Assembly: GCA_025353165.1 (NCBI GenBank)
Contig: JANXRE010000121.1
Coordinates: 41,667-105,666, forward strand
From: Acidobacteriota bacterium
Lineage (GTDB): Bacteria > Acidobacteriota > Terriglobia > Bryobacterales > Bryobacteraceae
Length of the DNA: 64,000 nucleotides
Direction of reading: 5' to 3'
Shown: positions 44,791 to 55,000 of the stretch, piece by piece
Position numbering within the stretch: position 1 is the stretch's first letter
How the letters are laid out: every line of letters starts with the position of its first letter
Notes under the pieces: generated by a model
The model's database searches: none
Told to the model about the DNA's origin: nothing
The model's input: only the letters and a program-made list of their open reading frames with translations
Translations under genes and position numbers: made by a program

Positions 44791-45894
44791 TCAGAGGAGT
44801 CGCTGGCCGGCAACCTGGGCGTCGTAGCCTCCCAGGGTCTCCAACTCCCGCCGGAAATTAGACCGGCTCAGGACGTCGAGCAGCGTCTGAATCGCCGGAC
44901 GTTGAAGGTGCGGGCGGCGGATCGCGAGATCGTACCGTTCGGTCGCCAGGGGAATGAAACCCAGGCCGAACAGCCGGGCGGCGGCGCGGGTGGCGACGCA
45001 GCAGTCGGCGAGTCCCGACTTCACCTGCCACGCCGCGGGCAGGTGCCCGTGGGCGATCCGGCCGAAGCCCCGCACGGTGCGCGTGCGTATCCCCAGGCGT
45101 TTCAAGTGGGATTCCAGCAAATTGCGGGCCCCGGCCCCAGGCTCCCGGTTCACGATGGTGACGTCCTCGCGCGCGAAGTCGGCGATCTCCCGGACAGCTT
45201 TCGGATTTCCGTGGGCCGTGACGATCCCTTCCTCCCACACCGCGAACGAAATCACGGCGACCGCGTTGCGCGAGAACAGCCGCCCGATCGCCGGGATGTT
45301 CGATTCGCCGCTGGAATCGTCGCGCAGGTGCGTTCCGGCGATGTGAATGGATCCGCTCTTCAGCAGTTCCAGCGACTGCGAGCTGTTCCGATGCGCGAGG
45401 ACCAGTTCGATCCCCGCCGTTCCGGCGTGGCGCGCCAGCACCGAAATCCCCGGGTCGCAGCCCGCCACCAGGATCCGGTTTTCGAATTGAGCCTCGCGAT
45501 CGAATACCTGGACTTCGGTCCGGTCTGCGATAACGCCGTCACTGGCCGGGAAATACCAGCGAACCGCGGAGGGCGGGGAAGCGATCAGCCGGCGATCCAC
45601 GCGGCACAACTGAACCGGCTGCCCGGGTTGGGGTTGCTCGGAGCCGGGCAGCAGGGCCGCCTGCTCCTTGCGGAGATTCTCTCCGGATCGCTCGTCCGGC
45701 AACGAGAAGAGTCCTTCCACCGAGGTGTCGAGCGCTCTGGCGAGCCTGAGAGCCACGGCCGTGTTCGGCACATAGCTGCCGGCCTCCATGGCGTAAATCG
45801 TCTGCCGGCTGACGCCCGCCAGCGCCGCCACGCGGGCGGCGGAGAGGCCGCTTTTTTGCCGCGCCGCGCTCAGCGTATTCTCGATCCTCGTCAT
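44791..45894 (-). CDS. XRE helix-turn-helix regulator fused to a periplasmic-binding-like domain
   Basis: 367 residues. Residues about 5-65 form a lambda-repressor-type helix-turn-helix (RQKSGLSAARVAALAGVSRQTIYAMEAGSYVPN). From about 125 a periplasmic-binding-protein-like fold follows (ILVAGCDPGISVLARHAG; IHIAGTHLRD; DVTIVNREPGAGARNLLE; GFGRIAHGHLPAAWQVKSGLADCCVA), as in molybdate/tungstate-type regulators of the ModE-related PBP class. I infer that it senses an oxyanion and represses the divergent receptor gene through the palindrome in the 23-bp gap. Confidence 0.85.
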   Translation of the reverse strand: MTRIENTLSAARQKSGLSAARVAALAGVSRQTIYAMEAGSYVPNTAVALRLARALDTSVEGLFSLPDERSGENLRKEQAALLPGSEQPQPGQPVQLCRVDRRLIASPPSAVRWYFPASDGVIADRTEVQVFDREAQFENRILVAGCDPGISVLARHAGTAGIELVLAHRNSSQSLELLKSGSIHIAGTHLRDDSSGESNIPAIGRLFSRNAVAVISFAVWEEGIVTAHGNPKAVREIADFAREDVTIVNREPGAGARNLLESHLKRLGIRTRTVRGFGRIAHGHLPAAWQVKSGLADCCVATRAAARLFGLGFIPLATERYDLAIRRPHLQRPAIQTLLDVLSRSNFRRELETLGGYDAQVAGQRLL

Positions 45895-45899
45895 GCTAA

Positions 45900-45917
45900 T
45901 GTCTTATATACAAGACA
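45900..45917. promoter_or_regulatory. 18-bp near-palindrome between divergent regulator and receptor genes
   Basis: TGTCTTATATACAAGACA: arms TGTCTT and AAGACA are perfect complements and 16 of 18 positions are symmetric. It fills almost all of the 23-bp intergenic gap and directly abuts the receptor ATG at 45918. The AT-rich centre (ATATAC) sits where a -10 element would be for transcription starting at or next to that ATG, and a mirrored TATA-like core serves the regulator. The best reading is an operator overlapping leaderless divergent promoters. Confidence 0.7.
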
Positions 45918-48900
45918 ATGTCCGGTATGGACTACAGACTATCACGAATCCCGGCCGTTACCCTGCTCTGCGCCGCGGCCGCGCTCGGCCAGGCCAGCCG
46001 CTCCGAACTCTTCGGCGTCGTGCGCGATCCGTCCGGCCTGCCGGTCTCGGGCGCCTCGGTGGGTGTCGCGGACGAACAAACGGGAGGGCGCGCTTCGGCG
46101 GTCACCTCGGACAGTGGCGATTACCACTTCTTCGCGCTTCTGCCAGGCACTTATGTATTGACCGCGTCTCACCGCGGCTTCGCCAACCTGCGGCGCCCAG
46201 GTATCGACGTCCAGGTCGCCGGCAGAATTTCGCTGGACCTCAACCTGAGAGTCGGCGAGGCCTCGCAATATGTCGAAGTTCCAGGCGTTGCGCCGCTGCT
46301 GCAAACAACGATCGGGGCCGAGAGTTTTGTCGTGGATGAAAAAAAGCTGAGCGCGTTGCCGCTCGACGGGCGGAACTTCGTCCCCCTGATCGCGCTCGCG
46401 CCGGGCGTGGCCCTCCCGCCCGGTTCCACTTCGTCGCCTTCGCTGCTCCCCCGTATCAACGGCAGCCGCCCCCGGACGAGTGAATACATCTACGACGGCA
46501 TCAGCGTGCTGCAGCCGGAACCCGGACAGGTGGCTTACTACCCGGTGCTCGATGCGATCGGCGAGTTTCGCGTTCAGGTCAACAGCTACTCGGCCGAGTA
46601 TGGGCGATCGAACGGCGGCATCGTCCAGGTCAGCACAAAACCAGGCACGAACGATTTTCACGGCACGCTGTTCGAGTACTTGCGCAACGAAGTTCTGAAC
46701 GCCAGAAGCTATTTCGCGCCGGCGGGAGCCAGGCCGCCATTCAAACGCAATCAATACGGGCTGGTATTCGGCGGCCCGATTCAGAAGAACAAGACCTTCT
46801 TCCTGGTGGACTGGCAGGGTACCCGTCTGCGTATCGGCAACACCCGGATCAGCACCGTTCCCACCAGCTCACAGCGGGCCGGCGTCTACTCGACGCCCGT
46901 GTACGATCCGGCGACCACGCGAAAGAACTCTTCCGGCGCGTGGCTTCGCGATCCCTTCCCGAACAACACGATCCCGGCGATCCGTTTCGATGCGGCCGCG
47001 GACGCGCTATTGGGCCACTATCCCTTGCCGAACGTTTTCTCCGGCGGCAAGGAAACGGTGGCGAACAACTACCGGCGCACCGCCATCGACACCACCGATC
47101 AGGACCTGTTCGACACTCGCTTGGACCGTTATTTCAGCGAGCGCCATCGGATTTTCACGAAATACACGTACCTTCACGACGACTCCGCGCCGGGTACTCC
47201 GCTGCCGGATGGCAGTGGAAACATCCCGTCCGGCGTGATCGGCGACACGCTCACTCGCGCCGACAGCGTGGCGGCCGAATACGACTACACTGTTTCCGCG
47301 GCGTCCGTCAATCAGGCTCGTTTCGGCTTCAGCCGCCGGGGATTCGACCGCGCCAGCCTGAACACCGGGCAATCCGCGTCCGCTTCCACCGGCATCCCAA
47401 ACATCCCCGCGACTCCGTTCGCCACGGCCTTCCCCATTTTTCAGATCGGCGGCTACCAGCAGCTTGGGCCCTCCGAGAGCGCGAACTCACACTTCACCAC
47501 CTCTGTTGCGCAGTTCATCGACACCTTTTCGACCGTCAGAGGCCGCCACAGCGTGAAACTCGGAGCGGATATCCGGCTGGAGCGGCTCGATGTTCTGCAG
47601 CCCCCCGACCCTACCGGGCTCTTTTCGTTCAGCACCGTATTCACATCGGGCCTGAGCAAAACCGGAACGCCGGCCGCGAACACCGGCAGCAGTCTCGCTT
47701 CATTTCTTCTCGGCCAAGTGAGCACGTTCAACGTCGACGTCCAGCGGGAAATCATAAAGCCGCGGGCGAAGATCGCGGAGTTCTTCCTGCAAGACGACTG
47801 GAGACCAACCTCGCGCCTCTCCCTGGGCCTCGGGTTGCGGTACACGCTCAATTTCCCTTCGACGGAAGCGAATGATCACGGGGCGGTGTTCAACCTGGCC
47901 ACCCAGCGGCTCGACTTTCTAGGGCAGAACGGCTTTCCGCGATCGGCAAGAAGACTCGACTGGACGGATTTCGGTCCTCGCGCGAGCCTGGCGTTCCGAA
48001 TCGCGGACACGTTCGCGTTGCGCGCGGGGTATGGCTTGGTCTGGATCGAACAGGCCGGCATCACTACGCCGTTCACCGTGCCCTACTTCCCGTTCATTCA
48101 AAGCGTCGGACAACGATCGCTCGACAACATCCATCCGGCGTTCGTACTGTCGCAGGGACCAATCGCACAGATCCTGCCGCCCAGTCCCGCGTCGGGGCTG
48201 GGCCAGGGCGTCTTCGGCGTGGACCGGCAGACGGGATCCGGGTACGCCCAGCAATGGAACTTCACTCTGCAGAAAACGTTCGGCGAGCATTGGAGCGCGG
48301 AGCTGGGCTATCTCGGCTCCAAGCTGACGCGCCTGGGCGTTCCCGATACGAACCTGAATCAACTGCCGGCCGCGGACCTGGCTCTCGGTTCGCAATTGAC
48401 GAAGCAGGTTCCAAACCCGTTCTATGGCCAGATCCCGGTGTCGTCGTCCCTTGGCGGCGCAACCGTCGCCGAGCAGCAGTTGCTCCGGCCCTATCCGGAA
48501 TACACCACCGTCTCGTTGTTTCGCAACAACATCGGGAACTCGACGTACCATGCGTTTCAGGCTCATCTCGAGAAGCGGTTTTCCGCCGGTCTCACCCTGA
48601 CGGCGGCGTACACGTTTTCAAAACTGATCGACGACGCGTCGTCCGTCTTTGACGCGTCGATCCTCACCGGTCCCATCGCGAACTTCCCGGTTGCGGACAG
48701 CTATAACCGCAGACTCGAGAAGGATGTGTCGAATGGCGACATCCCGCACGCCTTCTCGTCGGGGTTCGTGTACGAGCTGCCTTTCGAGAAACGTCTTTCG
48801 GGTTGGAGGAACACGCTGGAGGGTGGTTGGGAGATCGCCGGTGTCATCCGGATTCAATCGGGCCTGCCGCTGGCGGTGACACAGGTCACCAATTTCAATG

Positions 48901-49262
48901 CGTTCGCGGGCTACGGCACGCAACGGCCGGACCGCGTGGGCAACCCGGTTCTCGATTCCGGGCGCAGCGCGTCTCGATGGTTCAACACGGCGGCATTCGC
49001 GATCGCGCCGCAGTTCACTATCGGCAACAGCTCGCGCAACCCGGTGCGCGGCCCGGGCTATCAGGCCGCCGACCTGATGGCCGGTAAAACATTCGCCGTG
49101 ACGGAGCGCGCCAAGCTCGAGTTCCGCGCCGAGGCCTTCAATGTGTCGAACACTCCGCCCTTGGGCCAGCCCAACGGTGTCGCGGGCAGCCCGGCGTTCG
49201 GCTCCATCACCAGCGCGTTCGATCCGCGAGTCTTCGAGCTCGCATTGAAAGTGAACTTCTGA
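45918..49262 (+). CDS. Oar-type TonB-dependent receptor, putative oxyanion-uptake receptor
   Basis: 1114 residues. The start at ATG 45918 directly follows the palindrome; ATG 45927 is the alternative, and neither has a Shine-Dalgarno. A signal peptide (about 1-25) precedes a carboxypeptidase-regulatory-like domain (about 28-115, SELFGVVRDPSGLPVSGASVGV). A plug-like region (residues about 130-240) follows, with RSNGGIVQVSTKPGTNDFHGTLFEYLRNEVLNARSYFAP, then an outer-membrane barrel ending FDPRVFELALKVNF. Oar-type receptors import ligands across the outer membrane with TonB. The next gene, ModA-like, starts 1 bp later, suggesting molybdate or tungstate as ligand. Confidence 0.9.
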   Translation: MSGMDYRLSRIPAVTLLCAAAALGQASRSELFGVVRDPSGLPVSGASVGVADEQTGGRASAVTSDSGDYHFFALLPGTYVLTASHRGFANLRRPGIDVQVAGRISLDLNLRVGEASQYVEVPGVAPLLQTTIGAESFVVDEKKLSALPLDGRNFVPLIALAPGVALPPGSTSSPSLLPRINGSRPRTSEYIYDGISVLQPEPGQVAYYPVLDAIGEFRVQVNSYSAEYGRSNGGIVQVSTKPGTNDFHGTLFEYLRNEVLNARSYFAPAGARPPFKRNQYGLVFGGPIQKNKTFFLVDWQGTRLRIGNTRISTVPTSSQRAGVYSTPVYDPATTRKNSSGAWLRDPFPNNTIPAIRFDAAADALLGHYPLPNVFSGGKETVANNYRRTAIDTTDQDLFDTRLDRYFSERHRIFTKYTYLHDDSAPGTPLPDGSGNIPSGVIGDTLTRADSVAAEYDYTVSAASVNQARFGFSRRGFDRASLNTGQSASASTGIPNIPATPFATAFPIFQIGGYQQLGPSESANSHFTTSVAQFIDTFSTVRGRHSVKLGADIRLERLDVLQPPDPTGLFSFSTVFTSGLSKTGTPAANTGSSLASFLLGQVSTFNVDVQREIIKPRAKIAEFFLQDDWRPTSRLSLGLGLRYTLNFPSTEANDHGAVFNLATQRLDFLGQNGFPRSARRLDWTDFGPRASLAFRIADTFALRAGYGLVWIEQAGITTPFTVPYFPFIQSVGQRSLDNIHPAFVLSQGPIAQILPPSPASGLGQGVFGVDRQTGSGYAQQWNFTLQKTFGEHWSAELGYLGSKLTRLGVPDTNLNQLPAADLALGSQLTKQVPNPFYGQIPVSSSLGGATVAEQQLLRPYPEYTTVSLFRNNIGNSTYHAFQAHLEKRFSAGLTLTAAYTFSKLIDDASSVFDASILTGPIANFPVADSYNRRLEKDVSNGDIPHAFSSGFVYELPFEKRLSGWRNTLEGGWEIAGVIRIQSGLPLAVTQVTNFNAFAGYGTQRPDRVGNPVLDSGRSASRWFNTAAFAIAPQFTIGNSSRNPVRGPGYQAADLMAGKTFAVTERAKLEFRAEAFNVSNTPPLGQPNGVAGSPAFGSITSAFDPRVFELALKVNF

Positions 49263-49263
49263 A

Positions 49264-50019
49264 ATGCGTAGCGCTCTGACGGCCGCGGCAATCGTAATGA
49301 TCGGCTGTGGAGCCGGATCGCGGACGGCAGGACGGCCCGAGGTTCGGATCGCCGCCGCCGCGAATCTCACCCAAGTATTTCAGGCGCTCGGACCGCAGTT
49401 CGAGGCTCAGGCCGCGATTCACCCGGTCTTCAGCTTCGGCTCGACGGCGCAGCTCGCGCGGCAGATCGAAAACGCCGCGCCGTTCGATGTATTCGCCGCC
49501 GCCGACGTTCAGCACGTGGATGAGCTGGATCGGAAGGGTCTTCTGGTTCCCGGAAGCCGCGCGCCTTACGCCGAAGGCATCCTCGCGCTCTGGATTCCGC
49601 CGAACAGCCGCGCCGCGGCGACCCGCATCGAGGACCTGACGAAGCCCGATGTTCGCGTCATCGCAATCGCGAAGCCGGATCTCGCGCCTTACGGACAAGC
49701 GACCGTTGAGGCCTTGCGCCGCCTTGGCATCTGGGATCGAGTGAGACCCAAGATCGTGTATGCCGAGAACATCGGCATGGCGAAACAATACGGCTCGTCG
49801 AATAATGCGGACGCCGTGTTCACGGCCTATTCGCTGGTCCTCAACGAGGGCGGGAAAATCATCGTCGTCGATGACGCGCTGCATGCGCCGATCGTGCAGG
49901 AACTGGCAATCGTCGCAGGGTCCCCGAACGGCGCCGCGGCGCGCAAGTTCACGGCGTTCCTGCTGGCCGGTCCGGGCCAAGGCATCCTGCGGGCCTACGG
50001 ATACCGGACTACGCCGTAG
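49264..50019 (+). CDS. ModA-like molybdate/tungstate-binding protein
   Basis: 251 residues, probably a lipoprotein (MIGCGAGS near the N-terminus). The ModA/WtpA fold is visible: RIAAAANLTQVFQ at the start, FSFGSTAQLARQIENAAPFDVFAAAD (binding-loop serine and the aspartate repeat), and GSSNNADAVFTAYSL later. Such proteins bind molybdate or tungstate in the periplasm and normally feed a ModBC ABC transporter. It follows the receptor gene with a 1-bp gap and is certainly co-transcribed. No modB or modC is adjacent, which is unusual. Confidence 0.88.
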   Translation: MRSALTAAAIVMIGCGAGSRTAGRPEVRIAAAANLTQVFQALGPQFEAQAAIHPVFSFGSTAQLARQIENAAPFDVFAAADVQHVDELDRKGLLVPGSRAPYAEGILALWIPPNSRAAATRIEDLTKPDVRVIAIAKPDLAPYGQATVEALRRLGIWDRVRPKIVYAENIGMAKQYGSSNNADAVFTAYSLVLNEGGKIIVVDDALHAPIVQELAIVAGSPNGAAARKFTAFLLAGPGQGILRAYGYRTTP

Positions 50020-50021
50020 CG

Positions 50022-50663
50022 TTACCGGATCACCAGCCCCAGCAGGCGCGCGAGCTCCATCGCCTGCGCGGGGGTCACAATGGCGCCGCGCACGTCCTCG
50101 GCCCGCGCCGCGATGCCCTCGATGTCCGCGCCCCGCAAATCCACGCCATTCAGCTTCGCGCCGGTCAGGTCGGCCCGTACCAGCGCGACCCGGTCGAATA
50201 ACGCGCCCTCTAAATCGGCACCGCGGAAATCGGCATCTTCCAGTTGGCTCGAGCGGAATTGCGTCGTGGACAGAACTCCATCGTTGAACTGAGCGTATCT
50301 CGACTGGCAATTCTCGATTAGAACGTCCCGCCAGCGGCACTCGATGGCCTTCATCCCGCTCAGCCGGCACTCGATGAACTCCACCCGCCTTGCTTCGAAC
50401 ACCCGAAGCACCGCGTTCGACAGGTCGCAGCGGATGACTCGCACATCGCGCAGCCTGAGCGCCGGGAGGGTGCACTGGGCGAGCGAGACGCCGTCCAAAA
50501 CGGCGCACCGCGCATGAATCGCCGGCAACGCGCGCCCCGAGAAATCGAGGCCGGACGCCGCGCGGTCCTCGAGGTGAGCGAATTCCGTCAGCGAGTCCGC
50601 GTCCACCAGCGGTGGATCGTCGAACCTGGCAGGGAGGTCGGGGCGCTCACGCTCGGACGACAC
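50022..50663 (-). CDS. Pentapeptide-repeat protein
   Basis: 213 residues composed of A(D/N)LxX-type pentapeptide repeats: FSGRALPAIHARCAVLDGVSL in the first half and SSQLEDADFRGADLEGALFDRVALVRADLTGAKLNGVDLRGADIEG in the second. The predicted fold is a right-handed quadrilateral beta helix. Functions of such proteins are diverse and mostly unknown. It is convergent with the ModA-like gene (2 bp apart) and divergent from the porin-like gene. Confidence 0.85.
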   Translation of the reverse strand: MSSERERPDLPARFDDPPLVDADSLTEFAHLEDRAASGLDFSGRALPAIHARCAVLDGVSLAQCTLPALRLRDVRVIRCDLSNAVLRVFEARRVEFIECRLSGMKAIECRWRDVLIENCQSRYAQFNDGVLSTTQFRSSQLEDADFRGADLEGALFDRVALVRADLTGAKLNGVDLRGADIEGIAARAEDVRGAIVTPAQAMELARLLGLVIR

Positions 50664-50743
50664 TTATTGAGCATAAACCGGTGCGGCCGCGAATTTCACC
50701 GATCCGTAATGAAAGTCGGCTTTAGATTCGCGACAATGGGTGG

Positions 50744-52057
50744 TTGATCCCGCTGAAACCGTCTTGGTGGTTGGTTGCGACCCTGGTCGCGTGGCCCGCT
50801 TTCGCGCAGGAGGACCGCTGGAACCTGTTCTGGCAGGCGACCTCCATCGGTCAGGCTCACGGCGCATTTCGTGCGCCCTACACCGGCACAAACTCGCTTG
50901 AGAGCCGGACGGAGGCCGATGCGTCGATCACCACCACGATATTCCTCGGCCTGCGCCTTTCGCCGTCCACGCAGTTGTACGTCACTCCGGAAGTGGCGGG
51001 CGGAAAGGGATTCAGTGCCGTCACCGGGATCGCAAACTTCACGAACGGAGAAATCCCGAGAGTCGGTTCAGCCGCGCCCAAACCGTACCTTGCCCGCTTG
51101 TACGTCACTCAGGACTTCGGCTTCGGAACCGAGCGCGAGACAATCTCCAGCCAGGAGAACCAGCTCGGAGGCACGAGACCCATGACGCGGTACAGCATCA
51201 CGGTTGGGCGGTTCACGGTGACGGACTTCTTCGACAACAATCGCTACTCGCACGACCCGAGGACGCAGTTCATGGGCTGGGGAGTCATGTACAACGGCGC
51301 GTGGGATTATCCGGCCGATGTGCACGGATACTCCTGGGGCTGGGTCCACGAGTTCCACGCGCGCAACTGGTCCCTGCGCTACGGGAGCGCGGCGGAGCCA
51401 AGGGTAGCGAACGGACTCCGGTTGGATCACCGCATTTTCAGAAACCGGGGCGATCTGGCCGAGGGAGAGATTCGCTACACCGTTCGCGATCACCCCGGCG
51501 CGGTGCGGCTACTCGGATTCCTGCACCATTCGAACTCGGGCACCTACGCTGAAGCAATCCGGCTCGCCGCGCAGGCCGGAACGACGCCGGACGTCACGCT
51601 GACGCGCAAGAACGGAACCCTGAAGTACGGGACCAGCATCAGCGCCGAGCAGGAACTTACCAAGGACATCGGCGTGTTCGCCCGCCTGGGCTGGAACGAC
51701 GGTAAGACCGAGAGCTTCGCGTTCACCGCCATCGATCGTCTCGCGACCGGCGGCGTATCCATCGCCGGCACTCGCTGGCGGCGCGCCTTCGACACGATCG
51801 GAACCGAGTACACCGCCAGCGGAATCTCGGGAGTTCACGCCAGGTATCTCGCGCTCGGAGGGCTCGACTTCATCATCGGCGATGGCCGGTTGAGCTACGC
51901 CCAGGAATCGATCTGGGAAAGCTATTACAACGCGCGAGTCGCTCGCGGGTTATTCGCCGCGCTGGATGTTCAGCGCGTCTGGAATCCCGCGTTCAACAGC
52001 GACCGCGGCCCGGTCTGGATTTACTCGCTCCGCCTCCACACGGAATTCGGCAAGTGA
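50744..52057 (+). CDS. OprB-like outer-membrane porin
   Basis: 437 residues from the TTG at 50744, giving a signal peptide (VATLVAWPAFAQ). The mature protein is an antiparallel beta-barrel: alternating strands with aromatic belts, for example WNLFWQATSIGQAHGAF, ITVGRFTVTDFFDNNRYSHDP, WGVMYNGAWDYPADVHGYSWGWVHEF and SYAQESIWESYYNARV, ending in a C-terminal aromatic strand. The pattern matches carbohydrate-selective porins. It could pass sugars or other solutes. It is convergent with the second Oar-type receptor (9 bp). Confidence 0.8.
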   Translation: MIPLKPSWWLVATLVAWPAFAQEDRWNLFWQATSIGQAHGAFRAPYTGTNSLESRTEADASITTTIFLGLRLSPSTQLYVTPEVAGGKGFSAVTGIANFTNGEIPRVGSAAPKPYLARLYVTQDFGFGTERETISSQENQLGGTRPMTRYSITVGRFTVTDFFDNNRYSHDPRTQFMGWGVMYNGAWDYPADVHGYSWGWVHEFHARNWSLRYGSAAEPRVANGLRLDHRIFRNRGDLAEGEIRYTVRDHPGAVRLLGFLHHSNSGTYAEAIRLAAQAGTTPDVTLTRKNGTLKYGTSISAEQELTKDIGVFARLGWNDGKTESFAFTAIDRLATGGVSIAGTRWRRAFDTIGTEYTASGISGVHARYLALGGLDFIIGDGRLSYAQESIWESYYNARVARGLFAALDVQRVWNPAFNSDRGPVWIYSLRLHTEFGK

Positions 52058-52066
52058 ACGAGCCCG

Positions 52067-55000
52067 TCAGAAGCTAAGCTTCAAGCCTAACTGCACGCCG
52101 CGCGGCCCGCCCCCGCCGAGATACGGATTGCCGACCGAAACGTCCGGAGTGGCCGCCAACGAGAGAAATCCGGCGCTGCTGCCGTTGGAATTGATGCCGT
52201 TCTGCGCGGCATCGGCGATGAACAACGGCAGCTCCGGATTCGTGAAGTTCGGGTGATTGAAAAGGTTGTAGCACTCCGCCCGGAACTCAAGATTCACGTG
52301 CTCGTTGATCGCCGTCCTCTTGAACACCGAAAAGTCGAAGTTCTTGAAGCCCGGTCCGACCAGCGAGTTGCGGCCCATGTTGCCATAGTGGCGCGTGCCG
52401 GCGACACAGTTCGTATCGGCGGTGCCCAGTCCATTCAGAGTGCAAGGAACGGCGAAAGCGCTCAGGTCGAGATAGTTGAACGGGTCGCTCTTGTTGTAGT
52501 GAATGGAGCCCACCACGTCGGGACGGCCGAAGCCGTTCGCGCTGCCGTCGTAGTCCCCCTCGAAGTTGTAGTTGAGGTGGAACGGCTGGCCAGTCTGAAG
52601 ACTGACGACTCCGTTGAGGCCCCAACCGTCGGTGATCATCTTGTAATGGCCTTTGCTGTTCGGGAACTCATAGACGAAGTTCCAGGTGAAACGGTGGCGA
52701 AGGTCGAAACTCGAATTCCCGCGCTCGGCCCGAAGGTTGACGCTGTTGTTTGCCTGCGCCTGGTTGGGCGTGAAATCCTCGCCATCGCTGGCGTTGTCGA
52801 TGGAGTGGGACCACACATAGCTCAGTGACGATTGGAGGCCGTGCCAATCGTTCACGTGCAGGCTACCTTGCAACGAGTTATAGCCCGAACTCGCAGCCGC
52901 TTCCTGGTAGAGCATATAGAACAAGCTCGAGAACGCACGCGGAACGCCATAGCTGGAGACGCCATTGGCAAGATCGGCCGCGGTAATCTGCGCCTGGCTA
53001 GGCTGGTTGAGGTCGCGGAAACGGAAGAGTTTCCGCCCGGCCGAGCCGATGTAGGCCGCCTGCATAGTCAGCTTGCTGCCGATTGCCTGCTGGAGGTTGA
53101 AGTTATAGTTCTCCATGTACGGAGTGCGCATGTTCTTGTCCACTCCGAAAGCGTCGCCCATCGGGTTGGGCGTTCCATATATCTGCACGCCAGGGGTCAG
53201 AGTGCTGACCGCGACGCCGGCAAACTTGATTGCCGCCGGCCCGATACCGCTGTAGGCTGCCCCGGGATCGAACACGGGACCGTAGGGTAGGTGGCCCATG
53301 AACAAATCCTGGGAGAAGGCGTCATAGAAAATGCCCCAACCAGCCCGAACGATGGTCTTGCCTTTGCCCGTTACGTCATACGCCACACTCACGCGCGGGC
53401 CGAAGTTATTGTAGTCGGGGTTATACAACTGCTTCGTCGGGTAGAGACCTTTGGCTAAGTCGAAGTTGGTGAACAGTCCATGCTTCTCGCCGATGACGCC
53501 GTAGTAATCCCATCGCACGCCCATGTTGACCGTGAGCTTGCTCGAGACACGGTACGCATCCTGAAGGTATAAGCCGTGGTTGTTCTCGAAGGTATTTCGA
53601 TTCGTATAACCGGAAGCCTGACTGCCGCCGCTAGGCGTGCCGGCTAGAAAACCGGCCACGTCCGGGAAGTTCAGCTTGCCGCGGAAGTTGCGGTCGAAGT
53701 TCTGGGCCACCGTCGTGCGCCGGAATTCGTAGCCGAACTTGATATCGTGCTTGCCCCACTTCTTCGAAATGTTGTCGATGAAGTGCAAGTTGCTGTCGAC
53801 GCGGTTGCGAGGGTCGCCGGAGTTCGCGCCGATGGGCGCGAAACCGCTGATATTGATCACCGGAAGACCGTAGTCGAAAGTGGAACCGACGCCATTGTTG
53901 AGGCCGATCGAACTCGGGTTGAAGCTTCGGTCCTGCGGAAGGAAGCCTTCGACGAAGCGGATCCAACCCCCGCGAACTTCGTTCACCATGGTCGGCGATA
54001 GCACGGTGACAAATGAGAGGGAGACGAGCTGCACACGCGTCGGCGTGTAGGTGTTGTAGCCGGGAAGATTGCCGCCGCCGACCAGGCCGAGCGGGAAGCT
54101 CTGCGTGCTGTCGCCGAAGTAGTACCGGCCGGTGAGGATGTTGTTCGCGTTGAAATTGTGATCGACCTTGATGATCGCGCTGTCGACAAAGTTGCTGAAC
54201 AGCACGTTAGCCGACAGGTTCGGTCCGTTCGGGCACCCGTTATTCGTGGCGGCGTTCGCGAGGTTCGGCTTGGGATACGGATTCAGCTTGAGCACGTTGG
54301 CGATCACCGGATTTGTAACCTGCGCCAACTGGGATGGATCGGGCACGCACGAGAGGCTGTTCAGCCCGCCCGTCTCGCGCTGACCTTCGTAATTGGCGAA
54401 GAAGAACGTCTTATTCTTCACAATCGGTCCGCCGAACGAACCGCCGTACTGGTTGTTGTGGAACGGCGACTTCGGGGCGGAATCGAAATTGAAGAAGTTG
54501 CGCGCGTCCAGGGCCGTGTTGCGCAGGAATTCCAGAGCCGTGCCGTGCCAGTTGTTGCTGCCGCTCTTGGTGACGATGTTGATTACGCCGCCCGCGTTCC
54601 GGCCGAATTCCGGCTCGAAGTTGGAGAGGACGCGAATCTCCGCCACCGCCTCGACGGGAAGAATCGTCGCCGGCGTTCCGAATACTCCCGCTTCGTTGAT
54701 GGCCGGATCGTTGCGGTAGCCGTCGTTCATGTCGGTGCCGTCCAGCAGGAAGTTGTTGGAACGGCCGCGCGCGCCATTCAGCGAAAAAGTTCCGAACGAA
54801 CCCGGCGAATCGGTGATCTGATCGGCTGAGCCGGCAACGCCGGGAACCAGGTAGATCAGCTTGGTGTAGTCGCGCCCGTTCACCGGCAGATTGCCGGCAA
54901 TCGAGCTTCCGATGACACCGCCCACGGTGTCGGACGTTGTCTCCACCATCTGCGCCTCTCCGGCGACCTCAACGGTCGTCGACACATCGCCCGTTTGGAG

